DNA of 64,000 bases from an uncultured Saprospiraceae bacterium (GCA_938041445.1 CALISO010000020.1:1-64000); one strand, 5' to 3'; positions 26,974 through 37,432 are shown, numbered from the stretch's first letter. The notes: generated from the sequence alone by a model not told the origin. Made by a program: numbers and translations.

Positions 26974-28284
26974 ATGCTATACCAATCTTTTATAACCAAT
27001 AATCCTTACCTGAAAGGTACAAACGTCATCATAGGTGTTAGTGGTGGCGTTGATTCTATGACTTTGCTGGATTTATGTACCAAAGTCTGTAAGTCTGTAT
27101 ATGTTGTACATGTTAATTATCAACTTCGTAGAGAGCAGTCAGATGCTGACGAAGAGCTTGTAAAGCACACTTGTAAGACACTTGGTATTAAGTGTAAAGT
27201 AGTCAAGCCAGGTATTGCACAACTTAAGGGTGATGGCATCAACCTGCAACAGGCAGCACGCGAGATTAGATACTTAGCCTATAGCGAAATGCTAGAAGAA
27301 GAGAAAGCAGATTACATTCTGACTGGTCATACTGCGGATGACTCTGTGGAGACTATGGTATTTAACTTTTTCCGAGGTACAGATATCAAAGGATTGACTG
27401 GTATCAACAACCAAGAGATTATCAAACGGCCTCTACTTTCATTCCAAAAGGATGAAATATATCAATATGCTGAGTCTGCTGGGATTGTATATCGAGAAGA
27501 TCAATCCAATCAAACAGAAGTCTATACCCGCAATCTCATCAGACAATCGATCTTACCATCAATAGAGCAACATCTACCGAGTGTTACAAAAAGACTACAA
27601 GTAACTCAAGAGCATATCGCTAGAGCAGCGCGATTCAATACACAAGTTGTAGATTACCTAACTAAGACGTTTGTTGAGCAGAATTCTGAAGGTCACTTTA
27701 TTCCGTTTGATAGATTGGATAACTTTGCGTTTGGTTTGGATTTCCTAGTTTATTGGTCAAGAAAGTATGGCTTCAATCAGACTCAAATCAATCAACTTTA
27801 TCATACTCGACAAGTTGGGAAACACATAGAAGCAGATAAATATCAAATAACTGTCGAGAGGTTAGGATTGCAACTCAGAGATAAAGGATTAGAACATACA
27901 TTAAGTCCTGTTTCAATTATTGCGAAACAGTTTACAATAGCCTTACAAGACAAATCTAGCTTTCTTACTAGTCAGCCATTGTCTTCTCATTACACGATCG
28001 ATGATATGATAATTGATGAGAAGTTACTAAAGTTGCCTCTGACAATCAGAACTTGGGAAGAAGGAGATAGGATTACCTATCGAGCTAATCCTAAAGAATC
28101 AAAAAAGCTCAAAAAGCTCTTTAATGATCATAAACTCTCTACATATCAAAAGCATCAAATTCCAATAGTTGTCAATGGCGATGGACAAATTATTTGGGTA
28201 GTCAGCCTCCAAAAGAGTGCATTCTTCGCCGCTGATAAAGGATTCAAAATCAGCGTAGTAAAGAGCAGAGAGGGTAGCTTTTAA
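26974..28284 (+). CDS. tilS: tRNA(Ile)-lysidine synthase TilS
   Basis: A 436-residue ATP-dependent enzyme that converts the wobble cytidine of tRNA-Ile(CAU) to lysidine. The PP-loop is IIGVSGGVDSMTLL (SGGVDS at 23-28). QAAREIRYLAYSEML and LTGHTADDSVETMVFNFFRG give further N-terminal motifs of the family. The C-terminal part (LTIRTWEEGDRITYR, KLKKLFNDHKLSTYQKHQIPIVV) matches the substrate-binding TilS_C domain. ATG at 26974, 52 bases from the divergent lipoprotein gene. Essential in most bacteria. Confidence 0.96.
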   Translation: MLYQSFITNNPYLKGTNVIIGVSGGVDSMTLLDLCTKVCKSVYVVHVNYQLRREQSDADEELVKHTCKTLGIKCKVVKPGIAQLKGDGINLQQAAREIRYLAYSEMLEEEKADYILTGHTADDSVETMVFNFFRGTDIKGLTGINNQEIIKRPLLSFQKDEIYQYAESAGIVYREDQSNQTEVYTRNLIRQSILPSIEQHLPSVTKRLQVTQEHIARAARFNTQVVDYLTKTFVEQNSEGHFIPFDRLDNFAFGLDFLVYWSRKYGFNQTQINQLYHTRQVGKHIEADKYQITVERLGLQLRDKGLEHTLSPVSIIAKQFTIALQDKSSFLTSQPLSSHYTIDDMIIDEKLLKLPLTIRTWEEGDRITYRANPKESKKLKKLFNDHKLSTYQKHQIPIVVNGDGQIIWVVSLQKSAFFAADKGFKISVVKSREGSF

Positions 28285-28296
28285 TCTTCATAACCG

Positions 28297-31200
28297 CTAT
28301 TGATTCAATTCAAAGAACTGCATCACATCATTGTTGTTAGCGACAGCTATGACCTTTTTATTAGGAAATTCTAATTCGACAACTTCTCTTGCATCTAAGT
28401 TTGCGAATTGACCCATCTGAGTAGATGGTACGACTGAACACTGACCATCAGAGTCAATATTGAGAATCGTACCAATGCCAGCATCACTTCTTGTCGTTTC
28501 TACTTCACGATCATAGTAGTTACCCACTAAAAACACTTCATTCTCTGGATCATTATCAAGGTTAGTCACTAAGATATCATTGACGATTGATCGTTGGGCA
28601 TCATTAGGCAGTACGACAGATTTGAAGTTCCCATTGCCATCATTGAGAAACATCGTATGTGCAAATGTGTACGCTTCCTTAGCTACACTTTCTTCTTCCA
28701 GTTTGTCATCAAGCACCTCTATTATTGATGCAGTTGCAAATGCTTCATAAGTCTCAAACTTTTTCTTCACGAATGGCATTTGCTCTGATGAACATTGGCG
28801 ACCTCTTACTGGATAGCATACACCATCATTGGCATAATAGCCGAGATAGACATCATTAGATCCATTATCGTCAAAGTCATCTACGAATACTTTGAAAGGT
28901 CTGTCTTTACTTGCCTTGTATTTATTATTTAGACCAAGATTACCTGCTATCAGATCTGTATCACCATCGCCATCCAGATCTGCTGCTTTTATGGTATTCC
29001 ATAGGCCATTTGACTCAGATAAATTGCCAGATTGTGGAGAAAGAATCCCAGTATCATCAACGTCAAATATGCTGATCGGCATCCACTCTCCGCTAACTAC
29101 AAGTTCAGCTTCTTCATCCTTATCTATATTCACAAATACTGCATCTGTCACCATTCCAAGGGCTGATAAGATGTCTTGTTTTACTTCAGTGAATTGCCCT
29201 TTTCCATTATTGAGATAAATGTAACTCGATGTAGATACACCATATCGTCCAGGTACTTGACGGCCACCTACGAATAGATCTTGATCCCCATCTCCATCGA
29301 TGTCGTGTGCTGCGACTGTATGCGTACTGTTCCTATGATCTGGTAACTGCTGGCTTTTAGTGAACCTCCCATTACCGTCATTGATATATAGTCTATCTTT
29401 TAATTGAGAGCTACCTTCTTTTACTTCGTTACTTCCACTACACACATATAGGTCAAGGTCACTATCCCCATCAGCATCAAAGAATAAGGCATCTCCATCT
29501 TCAGCCTTTCTGTCTCCTTTAAATGCAGCTACCTCTCCTTGAGTGAAACTTCCGGTAGATGTGCCCAATATGATATTCGCCGCTATACCAGTTGCTCCAC
29601 CGATGTACATATCAGATATGTTATCACCATTTACATCACCTATCGCTATTGCAGGGCCAAGAGAAGACATCTTGTAAGGAATGAGAATCTCACTCTTGTA
29701 ATCATCGTAGTCGTTTTCTGTATGTTTTATTTGGAATTGAGCAGGCATTTGCTTGAGCAAAGAAGCTATTTGAACCGATTCATTTGTTGGGCTTGTTGCA
29801 TTGTTTTCATCGATTGTAATAGTCTGATTTGCCTTGACATTTTTCATTTCTACAACTTTGCCACTTAGAAATGTCACGGTTAACTTATCTATGGTTTTGT
29901 GTGGTCCTAGCCCGAATTGGGTAATATTTTGATTGGACGAAATGTATCCTCTTGTAGGGAATGTCACGGCTGATTGCATAATGTCATCGCCATATTCGAT
30001 AGAAACTTTACTGTTATAGGCTTTTGTGATAACTCCAGCACCCTTGAGCTTAATGTTGATGTAATTCCCCATCTTTCTATCAGCTGCAGTAGACTCAAAT
30101 ATTTCGACTGGCTTATTCATATGATTAACGACAAAATCTAAGTCACCATCATTATCAAAATCTGCATAGGCTGCTCCTTGTGTAATACCTGCTTCAGTAA
30201 AGCCCCAATCTTCACTCTTATTGGTAAATGTGAGATCGCCATTATTTTTATAAAAGTAGTTGCGGATTTTCTGTTTTGGTATCTGATTGGCGAGTTCTAG
30301 GATGAATTCTGGATTTAAAACTTTGGAGTTAGTTGCAGTTTTCAATGAGTCAATCTTCTTATTTCTCCAACTTTCAAAGTCTTTATTCCTGATATCTTGA
30401 AACAAGCCATTAGTGACTAATAAATCTTTGTAGCCATCAAGGTTCATATCCATAAATAGGGTAGACCAACTCCAATCAGTATTGGCTATGCCACTCAGCT
30501 GTGCAATCTCACTAAATGAATTGTTACCATTGTTGAGGTGCATAGCATTGAACATATATTGGTAGTGGTACCCATTGTTAGCAAGCTTCCAGAATTTTTC
30601 TGGATTCATTCCACTCATATTCGTTTTTTGACGAAAGTTATCTTCCGCTACCATATCAGCTACGAAGATATCTTGTAATCCATCATTATTGATATCAGCA
30701 AGGTCAGAACCCATACTAAACGTACTAAGGTGCCTGAACAAAATATCGGCAACATTCCTAAACGTCCCATCTTTCTGGTTTATAAAGAATTGGTCAGGCT
30801 CATCAAAGTCATTCGCGACAAATATGTCAATGTAACCATCATCATTATAGTCGAACGGGAGAGCACTTAATGAATAATTGTATCCTACTAGGTTTGCAGT
30901 AGCGGTTACATCCTCAAATTTGCCACCTGTATTTGAGTATAGTTTATTGGTATATTTAAAATCCGCTAGACCTTTCAACTTTCTCTTTTCAATGATACTG
31001 GATGGCGGTTGATTCAGTAAGTAGAGGTCTAAATCTCCATCACGATCATAGTCAAAGAAGTAAGACATCACAGAAAAACCAGTATCTGCAATGCCGAATT
31101 CATCACTTTTCTCAGTGAATGTATTGTCACCATTATTGATAAATAGAAGGTTAGATCGATCTTCTAATAGATTTCTTGTTACATAGAAATCATCGTCATT

Positions 31201-31608
31201 GTCTCCGTCAATATCTACTACCGTTACTCCCATATTCCACCCATCAGTATTTGTCAATTTTGCTGCTACAGTGACATCTTCAAATGTAAAATTTCCTTTA
31301 TTACGATAAAGTCTAATCCCTGTGTAATTACCAATTACAACGATATCAGGAAGATCATCATTGTCGATATTGATAATGCCTATCCCACCACCTTGCAGTA
31401 GTCCATCATTGATAATTGGGTTAAACTGGGTGCTGTTTTCTACTTCATTTATAAAGTCTATTCCGGTATGGGAGGTCTTGTGAGATTTGAAAAGTCCATT
31501 TGTAGAACCAGAGAATGGTTTGTCCATATCCGAGGAAGATCCTTGATCACCTGAACAGGCACAAAACAAACATATAAGTGATATAAGTAATAGAGTGTAG
31601 TTTCTCAT
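28297..31608 (-). CDS. FG-GAP/VCBS repeat lipoprotein with ASPIC/UnbV domain
   Basis: A 1103-residue exported protein with lipoprotein signal LISLICLFCACSGDQ. Many calcium-binding-like repeats of the DxDxDGDxD type are seen, for example VDIDGDNDDDFYVTRN and DYDRDGDLDLYLL, giving a beta-propeller. A central ASPIC/UnbV module lies at about residues 520-610 (VSIEYGDDIMQSAV, NQNITQFGLGPH). A second block of FG-GAP repeats follows. Such proteins are common in marine Bacteroidota and Planctomycetes; binding of extracellular glycan or adhesion is the usual guess. It converges with tilS after 12 bases. No enzymatic motif is visible. Confidence 0.88.
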   Translation of the reverse strand: MRNYTLLLISLICLFCACSGDQGSSSDMDKPFSGSTNGLFKSHKTSHTGIDFINEVENSTQFNPIINDGLLQGGGIGIINIDNDDLPDIVVIGNYTGIRLYRNKGNFTFEDVTVAAKLTNTDGWNMGVTVVDIDGDNDDDFYVTRNLLEDRSNLLFINNGDNTFTEKSDEFGIADTGFSVMSYFFDYDRDGDLDLYLLNQPPSSIIEKRKLKGLADFKYTNKLYSNTGGKFEDVTATANLVGYNYSLSALPFDYNDDGYIDIFVANDFDEPDQFFINQKDGTFRNVADILFRHLSTFSMGSDLADINNDGLQDIFVADMVAEDNFRQKTNMSGMNPEKFWKLANNGYHYQYMFNAMHLNNGNNSFSEIAQLSGIANTDWSWSTLFMDMNLDGYKDLLVTNGLFQDIRNKDFESWRNKKIDSLKTATNSKVLNPEFILELANQIPKQKIRNYFYKNNGDLTFTNKSEDWGFTEAGITQGAAYADFDNDGDLDFVVNHMNKPVEIFESTAADRKMGNYINIKLKGAGVITKAYNSKVSIEYGDDIMQSAVTFPTRGYISSNQNITQFGLGPHKTIDKLTVTFLSGKVVEMKNVKANQTITIDENNATSPTNESVQIASLLKQMPAQFQIKHTENDYDDYKSEILIPYKMSSLGPAIAIGDVNGDNISDMYIGGATGIAANIILGTSTGSFTQGEVAAFKGDRKAEDGDALFFDADGDSDLDLYVCSGSNEVKEGSSQLKDRLYINDGNGRFTKSQQLPDHRNSTHTVAAHDIDGDGDQDLFVGGRQVPGRYGVSTSSYIYLNNGKGQFTEVKQDILSALGMVTDAVFVNIDKDEEAELVVSGEWMPISIFDVDDTGILSPQSGNLSESNGLWNTIKAADLDGDGDTDLIAGNLGLNNKYKASKDRPFKVFVDDFDDNGSNDVYLGYYANDGVCYPVRGRQCSSEQMPFVKKKFETYEAFATASIIEVLDDKLEEESVAKEAYTFAHTMFLNDGNGNFKSVVLPNDAQRSIVNDILVTNLDNDPENEVFLVGNYYDREVETTRSDAGIGTILNIDSDGQCSVVPSTQMGQFANLDAREVVELEFPNKKVIAVANNNDVMQFFELNQ

Positions 31609-31687
31609 TCTTTATCGACGATTGGTTATAAAACTTGGTTGGCAAATATAGTAAAGACACTTGACAACATTGTATAGATACGGATAT

Positions 31688-32323
31688 CTACTTCCTGCCA
31701 AAATCAGCAGGAATCTCTCCCCATTCTTTGGTATTCCACTTTTCTATTGTGTGGTTATGAGTATTGTTCTTCAGCCAATGAAGTGCTCTATCCATCATTG
31801 CAAATAGGACTGCATTATCCTTAGTTTGTTTAAGTGTTGTTTTGACCTTCTTATTTCTTACCCAAGCCATAGCAGTTCGGGAATCCGTATAGATATGCAT
31901 CTTCTCTCCCGTCTGATTGAAGTAGGCAAGTGCATGTACTAGGGCTAGGAATTCCCCGATGTTATTTGTGCCCTGTTTGAATGGACCCTTTCTGAACAAT
32001 TCATCGCTAGTCTGCGTCCATACACCTCGATATTCCATTATACCTGGATTCCCACTACAAGCTGCGTCGACACAGAAGCTTTCCATATTGATACCAAGAG
32101 ATTCGTAGTGAAAACGGGTAATTTTTTCTTTTGCCGAAGACTTAGTTGGAGTATTATATTCGACTCCATTTGCATAAGCATCATTTGCCTCAGCTAGAGA
32201 CTTGTAGGACTTGTACTTTGCACCCGGATATCCCTTAGTTTGTTGTAGGCATTCATCCCAAGTTTTGTAGATTCCTGGTGTCATACCCACCCAGACAACA
32301 TAATATTTCTTTTTTTTGCCCAT
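31688..32323 (-). CDS. rnhA: Ribonuclease H with N-terminal viroplasmin-like domain
   Basis: A 211-residue RNase H of the hybrid-binding type. Residues 1-50 (KYYVVWVGMTPGIYKTWDEC, GAKYKSYKSLAEA) form a viroplasmin-like domain that binds RNA-DNA hybrids. The catalytic domain has DAACSGNPG (first Asp), NNIGEFLALVHAL (Glu) and IYTDSRTAMAWV (second Asp). It should remove RNA from hybrids in replication. ATG at 32323; the plus-strand tatD starts 13 bases away, so the two share a short divergent region. Confidence 0.92.
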   Translation of the reverse strand: MGKKKKYYVVWVGMTPGIYKTWDECLQQTKGYPGAKYKSYKSLAEANDAYANGVEYNTPTKSSAKEKITRFHYESLGINMESFCVDAACSGNPGIMEYRGVWTQTSDELFRKGPFKQGTNNIGEFLALVHALAYFNQTGEKMHIYTDSRTAMAWVRNKKVKTTLKQTKDNAVLFAMMDRALHWLKNNTHNHTIEKWNTKEWGEIPADFGRK

Positions 32324-32335
32324 TCAAATAAGTAA

Positions 32336-33100
32336 ATGATAATGATTGATACACATGCTCACATCTATGACGAAGGATTGATCAAAGATATTGATATCCT
32401 ACTGACTGAAGCATCTCAAGCGGGAGTATCTCGCATCTATATGCCCAATATTGATCAATCAAGTATCGAGGCTCTTCATCATCTTGCTGATACATATCCT
32501 GACCAATGCATTCCTATGATGGGACTGCATCCATGTTATGTAAAGGCTGATTATCAAGAGCAGTTGGCAGTGATTAGAGAACAGTATGATGATCGAAATT
32601 ACGCAGGAGTAGGAGAGGTAGGATTGGATTACTACTGGGATACCACTTTCGTAAAAGAACAGAAAGAGTCTTTTGCTGAACAGATTAGTTGGGGACAGAC
32701 TGATCAACTTCCGATAATTATCCACTCACGAGATAGCCTTGATGATACCATAGATATGATTGCCTCTGCTCAAGATGGTAGTCTACGAGGTATATTTCAT
32801 TGCTTCAATGGGACGATTGAGCAGGCTAAAGCCGCTTTGGATACTGGATTTCACCTTGGTCTTGGTGGAGTGATTACATTTAAGAATGCTAAACTTGATG
32901 ATATGGTGAAGTATCTACCAGACGATAGAATTGTCTTAGAAACAGATGCACCTTACTTGACACCACATCCATATAGAGGTAAGCCTAATCAACCTAAATA
33001 TCTCAACTTTGTTGCTCAAAAAATTGCTGAGTGCAAGGGTCAAGACTTCGAAGAAGTAGTGCAGTATACAACTGACAACGCAATAAAGCTATTTGGTTAA
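32336..33100 (+). CDS. tatD: TatD family metal-dependent nuclease
   Basis: A 254-residue TIM-barrel hydrolase. Metal ligands are IDTHAHI (HxH) near residues 4-10, YAGVGEVGLDYYW with the Glu, PIIIHSRDS, GIFHCFNGT and VLETDAPYLTPHPYRG. This set matches the TatD/YcfH group of 3'-5' DNA and RNA nucleases. ATG at 32336 is used; a second ATG follows 6 bases later and could equally be the start. Its stop overlaps the convergent EamA gene by 4 bases. Confidence 0.92.
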   Translation: MIMIDTHAHIYDEGLIKDIDILLTEASQAGVSRIYMPNIDQSSIEALHHLADTYPDQCIPMMGLHPCYVKADYQEQLAVIREQYDDRNYAGVGEVGLDYYWDTTFVKEQKESFAEQISWGQTDQLPIIIHSRDSLDDTIDMIASAQDGSLRGIFHCFNGTIEQAKAALDTGFHLGLGGVITFKNAKLDDMVKYLPDDRIVLETDAPYLTPHPYRGKPNQPKYLNFVAQKIAECKGQDFEEVVQYTTDNAIKLFG

Positions 33101-34011
33101 GTGTCTTTTGAAGATTTTCGCTTGACAAGATAGATGCCAAATAGGATTAGTCCAAACCCAATGAAATGTGTCATCATCAATACCTCGCCATCAACGATTC
33201 CCCAGATGATTGCGATAATTGGAATCAAGTAGGAAACAAGTGATCCAAATACGGCATCAGTCTCTTGCACTAGTTTGTAAAATATGATTGTTGATAGTAC
33301 TGTTCCTATCAACGCAAGAAATAGCACAGAAGATAAGGAAAGTAGTCGTTCAGGATGTTGTGTTGCATGTTCTACTACATCTGTCCATCCCAATAGGTAT
33401 ATCCAAGCAAAAATACCAACAGAACAAAACGACATAATTGTAATATCGAGTGGTTTAATTGTGTGAAGTTTTTCATTGACAACGTTAACACTGATCCCAT
33501 AACACATTGTAGCAATAACTATCAATAGTCCATAAAGAATGTGATCCATATTGGAATTGCCATCAGCATAGAGAATAAGGCAACTGGCTCCGATAAATCC
33601 GAAGAGAATCCCAAGCGCTTCAGTAATCTTGAATGTTCGTCGATAAAATAGCCATGCAATGATAATTGTAAATAGAGGTGTCAAGCTATTGAGTACTCCA
33701 GCGATTCCACTCTCTACTTTGACCTCAGCATTAGCGAATAGTAGGGCAGGGAGTAGATTGCCAGTCATACCTACGATAAAGAAAATGGGTAAGAACTTCC
33801 AATTCTGTTGCTTCAACCTATAGAGTAATATAGGTAGCACTGCCAATGTGGAAATACCCACTCTCAATGCTCCGACTTCATTAGGGCTGAATGCGATGAG
33901 TGATTTCTTGATCAATATAAATGAGCTGCCCCATATCAGTGACAAGCCTATTAGGACTGCCCAAGGTGTCAGTGGATTCGACCAAATGGATGGTGTTTGT
34001 TGCTGTAACAT
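33097..34011 (-). CDS. EamA/DMT family transporter
   Basis: A 304-residue integral membrane protein with about ten hydrophobic segments arranged as two EamA repeats. WAVLIGLSLIWGSSFILIKK marks the first repeat, and YLIPIIAIIWGIVDGE is near the end of the second, as expected for the drug/metabolite transporter superfamily. The end is basic (KRKSSKDT). The substrate is unknown; export of metabolites or amino acids is usual. ATG at 34011. Confidence 0.9.
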   Translation of the reverse strand: MLQQQTPSIWSNPLTPWAVLIGLSLIWGSSFILIKKSLIAFSPNEVGALRVGISTLAVLPILLYRLKQQNWKFLPIFFIVGMTGNLLPALLFANAEVKVESGIAGVLNSLTPLFTIIIAWLFYRRTFKITEALGILFGFIGASCLILYADGNSNMDHILYGLLIVIATMCYGISVNVVNEKLHTIKPLDITIMSFCSVGIFAWIYLLGWTDVVEHATQHPERLLSLSSVLFLALIGTVLSTIIFYKLVQETDAVFGSLVSYLIPIIAIIWGIVDGEVLMMTHFIGFGLILFGIYLVKRKSSKDT

Positions 34012-34106
34012 TGATAATGGAGAATCAAAAATTGAGCGGCAAAGTTAGATGTATTTTTAAGAATATATTGATGCGAGTAAGTCTGTCTTATTAATTCAAG
34101 TAGAAA

Positions 34107-34143
34107 CAAAAAAAGCAGGCTGCCATTGAAGACAACCTGCTTC
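34107..34143 (-). terminator. Rho-independent terminator of the metalloprotease gene
   Basis: On the minus strand GCAGGTTGTC pairs with GGCAGCCTGC (two G-T wobbles) around a 6-base loop, followed by a run of seven T. It lies 28 bases after the stop at 34172. Confidence 0.82.
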
Positions 34144-34171
34144 CGCTTATCTATGCGGTTGATGGATGGTT

Positions 34172-37100
34172 TTAGTTGATCACAAGTCTTTGTTGATACC
34201 TTGCTTCATCAGTCAATACTGTGATGATGTATATATTAGGCTGATAACCAGTGGTTTGTATTGTTATGTTTTCGTTGCTACCAGGTTCTACACATTTGTA
34301 GATTAATCTTCCATTGATATCGTGGACAAATATTTCTTTGTCATTATCTGTAGTTATTACTTCCAGATAGACTTCAGTGTTTGCACTTACCGGATTGGGG
34401 TAAAGTGAGATAATAGGATCTTCAATGGTTTCCTTAGAGTCAGTAAATTCGCTAATTTCAGGTAAGACCTCTGGTATTGAAGATGAACCTCCACAAAGTT
34501 CTACTTTGATATCGTCAAGGAATATTTGATCCGAATTAGTACTCGCATCACATCTGAATCTCAATCTTGTGGTATTTGTAAAATTTCCTGTAATCTCTAC
34601 AGTTTCAGTATAGAATGATCCGTTAGAAAAATCAGTACCTGATACCCAACTATCAACAACGCTATAGCTGCTTCCACCATTATTTGATATTTCTAAAAGG
34701 AATTCTTCGTTTGTTTCCATACTATTAGGATAGAATGTAAATGTGACATTAATCTGAGAACTATTGTTAGCAGGGAGGTTGTCTGTCGATGTTGAAGAAC
34801 TTGCACCTGAGTTATCTCTTATTCTGATACTGTAGTTTCCTGTCGCTGCGTAGAAACTGCTAAATATTCTAGTACAATCACTGCCACCATCATTCCAGAT
34901 ACCCCAACCAAACTCAAATCCTTCATCATTGTAGACGCTGCAGTTAGTCTCTTCAATGCATCCATCTGAATTTGGAATACAAGCGTCATTATCATCAGGA
35001 TCCTCACCAATACATAATCCATCTCCGTCTTCATCGGTATAGATTCCACCTTCGCATTCACAATCCTCCGATATCGATTCACCAATTGTACAAGGATCTC
35101 CATCACTACAATTAAATCCTACAGTAGTGCAGTTATCGCAGTTTTCATTGTCAGGATTTGGAATACATGGATCACTATCATCAGGATCTTGTGTCATACA
35201 TACGCCATCTGCATCAAGATCAGTTGACACTCCACCTGTACAGTTGCAGTCACTATCATATGTTTCTCCTAGAGTGCAGCTATCTCCATCATCACAAGGA
35301 AGTCCTGTAGTCGTGCAACCCAGGTCATCACCACTACAGATTGAGATTTTTAGATTGTCAAGGTAAATTCGATCTGCATTACTAGATGCATCACATCTTA
35401 GTCTCAATTTTGTTTGATCTGTGAATGAAACATCAGAAATCGTAGAACTTACTAAATAAAATGCATTGTTGTTGAATTCTGCTCCAGAGACCCACGACTC
35501 TACGATTGTGTATGTAGAGCCACCATTTGTGGATACTTCTAAGAAGAAATCTTCTCCAGTCTCCATACTTAGCGGATAGAACGCAAAATCTAATTGGATA
35601 GAAGACGCTTGTCCAGCAAGAAGGTTATCTGTAGTCGTGGAAGAACTTGCATTACTATTATCTCTTATCAAAATAGAACGAGCTCCTTCATATGAATAGG
35701 ATGATGATATTATTCTTATACAGTCACTACCACCATCATTCCAAATGCCCCATCCCGTTTCAATAGTTTCAAAATCATATTCTGTACATTCTACGGTACA
35801 ATCCATTCCAGAATTATCCGGAACACAAGGATCATTATCATCAGTATCATCGCCTACGCAATACCCATCATTATCATCATCAATAAATGTACCTACGCAG
35901 TTACAATTGGAATCAACGGTATCGCCTGTGGTACATGGGTCGCCATCATTACATACGTCTCCTATAGTTGTACATACAGGATCATTACTGCATGAATTCA
36001 AACAGCTAGCATTGTACACATTATCTCTAACCAAATCACCTGGTTGAGTGCCAAAGCCTAAGTTAAAGTCAATACCAACTCCACTGAGCAGATGACAATA
36101 GCTCATAATGGTACCACTTGAAGGGATAGGCCCATCACATCCCTCATTAGCGCCAGCATCAGGTCCACAACCATCAATAGCAGTATTGTTTCCATTCCAG
36201 GCACAAGCATGTGTATGTGGCGATCCCAAGTTGTGTCCGATCTCATGTGTCAATACTTCTACTGACCAAGAATAGACTGGTACTTCTTCATAGGAAGTCG
36301 TAATCCCACTATACCCAATTCCCCAATAGGAGTTACACAAGACATCGATATAGGCAACTCCTCCTTGTCCAAGTCCTATGAGATGTGCTAAGTCACCATT
36401 ATAGTTAGCATTAACCTCTGATTGAAATTGATTGAGATAATCGATAGCACTTGGTCCAGTGTATGGATCTAGAGTAGACCATATCACCAATTCTTGTATA
36501 TTGATATTGATAGACTCCGCTGCATATAGAGAAGATACTTGATTGAATAAACCAGTAATATAGTTAGCAGTAGCTGTGACAGAACCAAAGCTATTATAGA
36601 TGTCATAATCTACTTCTAGGTGCATACCTACACAATTGTCCGGATTTGCACGTTGATCAGAAGAGGGGTTTTGAGTGATAGATTGTAAGTCATCGGCAAT
36701 GCACTCAAATGTATTAAGCGCCTTCAGATCATCATTTTTGTAGTAAATGTATTGATTACTTGTTGTGAGCTTTGCAAGAGTTTTTTGATATTTTTTATTG
36801 ATTATCATTCCCATTATCTCGTCATTACTGATAGAGATGGCAACCTTAGATTCTGGTTGTCCTGAGATAATCCCTCGATAGTGAATAGATTGATCTACGA
36901 TAAATTCAGTGCCTGACTCACCTTTGACAAGGATGTTGAATCCTGGATTAGTAATGTTGACTTGTCTTAACAGAAGGGTAGTGGGATTAACTGCATCATC
37001 CTCAAGGTTAATGGACAGTAATTCTGACTTACTTTGGTAAATGTTTTCTATAAGACTATGATCAATATCTAATACAACACCTTCCTCAAGTGCATTTGGG

Positions 37101-37258
37101 GTAGAAGACCTCAGGCCGTCAGAAGAAAGTGAAGGTTGAGACTGAAAAGTTTCTAGAGAAGGTATCTCATATAAACTTTGGAAAGTCTGACCATAACTTG
37201 ATAGATGGAGCACACTCATAAGGAGTATGGATAGGAATGTAGATGGTATTCTAGTCAT
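34172..37258 (-). CDS. Secreted reprolysin-like zinc metalloprotease with T9SS sorting domain
   Basis: From ATG 37258 the protein has 1028 residues. A signal peptide (LSILLMSVLHLSSYGQ) is followed by a propeptide-like region, then an M12B-type catalytic domain with HEIGHNLGSPHTH (zinc histidines about 338, 342, 348) and a later met-turn GTIMSYCH. After it come three cysteine-rich MopE-like segments with DxDxDG patterns and two copies of a jelly-roll-like domain that starts GWGIWNDGGSDC. The end (ISLYPNPVSANTEVYLEV then the last 70 residues) is a type A T9SS sorting domain. A longer frame opens at 37354 but its first 32 residues lack a signal. It may degrade protein outside the cell. Confidence 0.88.
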   Translation of the reverse strand: MTRIPSTFLSILLMSVLHLSSYGQTFQSLYEIPSLETFQSQPSLSSDGLRSSTPNALEEGVVLDIDHSLIENIYQSKSELLSINLEDDAVNPTTLLLRQVNITNPGFNILVKGESGTEFIVDQSIHYRGIISGQPESKVAISISNDEIMGMIINKKYQKTLAKLTTSNQYIYYKNDDLKALNTFECIADDLQSITQNPSSDQRANPDNCVGMHLEVDYDIYNSFGSVTATANYITGLFNQVSSLYAAESININIQELVIWSTLDPYTGPSAIDYLNQFQSEVNANYNGDLAHLIGLGQGGVAYIDVLCNSYWGIGYSGITTSYEEVPVYSWSVEVLTHEIGHNLGSPHTHACAWNGNNTAIDGCGPDAGANEGCDGPIPSSGTIMSYCHLLSGVGIDFNLGFGTQPGDLVRDNVYNASCLNSCSNDPVCTTIGDVCNDGDPCTTGDTVDSNCNCVGTFIDDDNDGYCVGDDTDDNDPCVPDNSGMDCTVECTEYDFETIETGWGIWNDGGSDCIRIISSSYSYEGARSILIRDNSNASSSTTTDNLLAGQASSIQLDFAFYPLSMETGEDFFLEVSTNGGSTYTIVESWVSGAEFNNNAFYLVSSTISDVSFTDQTKLRLRCDASSNADRIYLDNLKISICSGDDLGCTTTGLPCDDGDSCTLGETYDSDCNCTGGVSTDLDADGVCMTQDPDDSDPCIPNPDNENCDNCTTVGFNCSDGDPCTIGESISEDCECEGGIYTDEDGDGLCIGEDPDDNDACIPNSDGCIEETNCSVYNDEGFEFGWGIWNDGGSDCTRIFSSFYAATGNYSIRIRDNSGASSSTSTDNLPANNSSQINVTFTFYPNSMETNEEFLLEISNNGGSSYSVVDSWVSGTDFSNGSFYTETVEITGNFTNTTRLRFRCDASTNSDQIFLDDIKVELCGGSSSIPEVLPEISEFTDSKETIEDPIISLYPNPVSANTEVYLEVITTDNDKEIFVHDINGRLIYKCVEPGSNENITIQTTGYQPNIYIITVLTDEARYQQRLVIN
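34500..35970 (-). repeat. Internal repeats of the metalloprotease: three MopE-like units and two jelly-roll-like units
   Basis: In protein order: a MopE-like unit (about 35970-35805), jelly-roll copy 1 (about 35800-35335), a MopE-like unit (35325-35125), another MopE-like unit (35125-34945) and jelly-roll copy 2 (about 34940-34500). The MopE-like units share a CTT-x-G start, DGD-x-CT-x-G and a CNC or CEC pair, then an acidic DxDxDG stretch. The jelly-roll copies share GWGIWNDGGSDC, RIRDNS-like or LIRDNS, SMET and LRCDAS. This is protein-level repetition; unit borders are approximate. Confidence 0.75.
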
Positions 37259-37432
37259 TACAAAGGTTGATAGGTTAAGAATAATACAAACGTATTGCTC
37301 TTCGCTGTTATAACATTCATGGTAAATCTCCAATTTTGACATAGGGATTTCCACTACATATTACACATATTACTAATGTCAAATACTATACCGAATAGTT
37401 GTCATTATGCTGAGTTCAATAAAGTTTAAATG

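Noticed and set aside
34500-35970. CRISPR-like array from the repeated segments in the metalloprotease
   Set aside because: The units are protein-coding, unequal in length and continue one reading frame; there are no spacers or cas genes.
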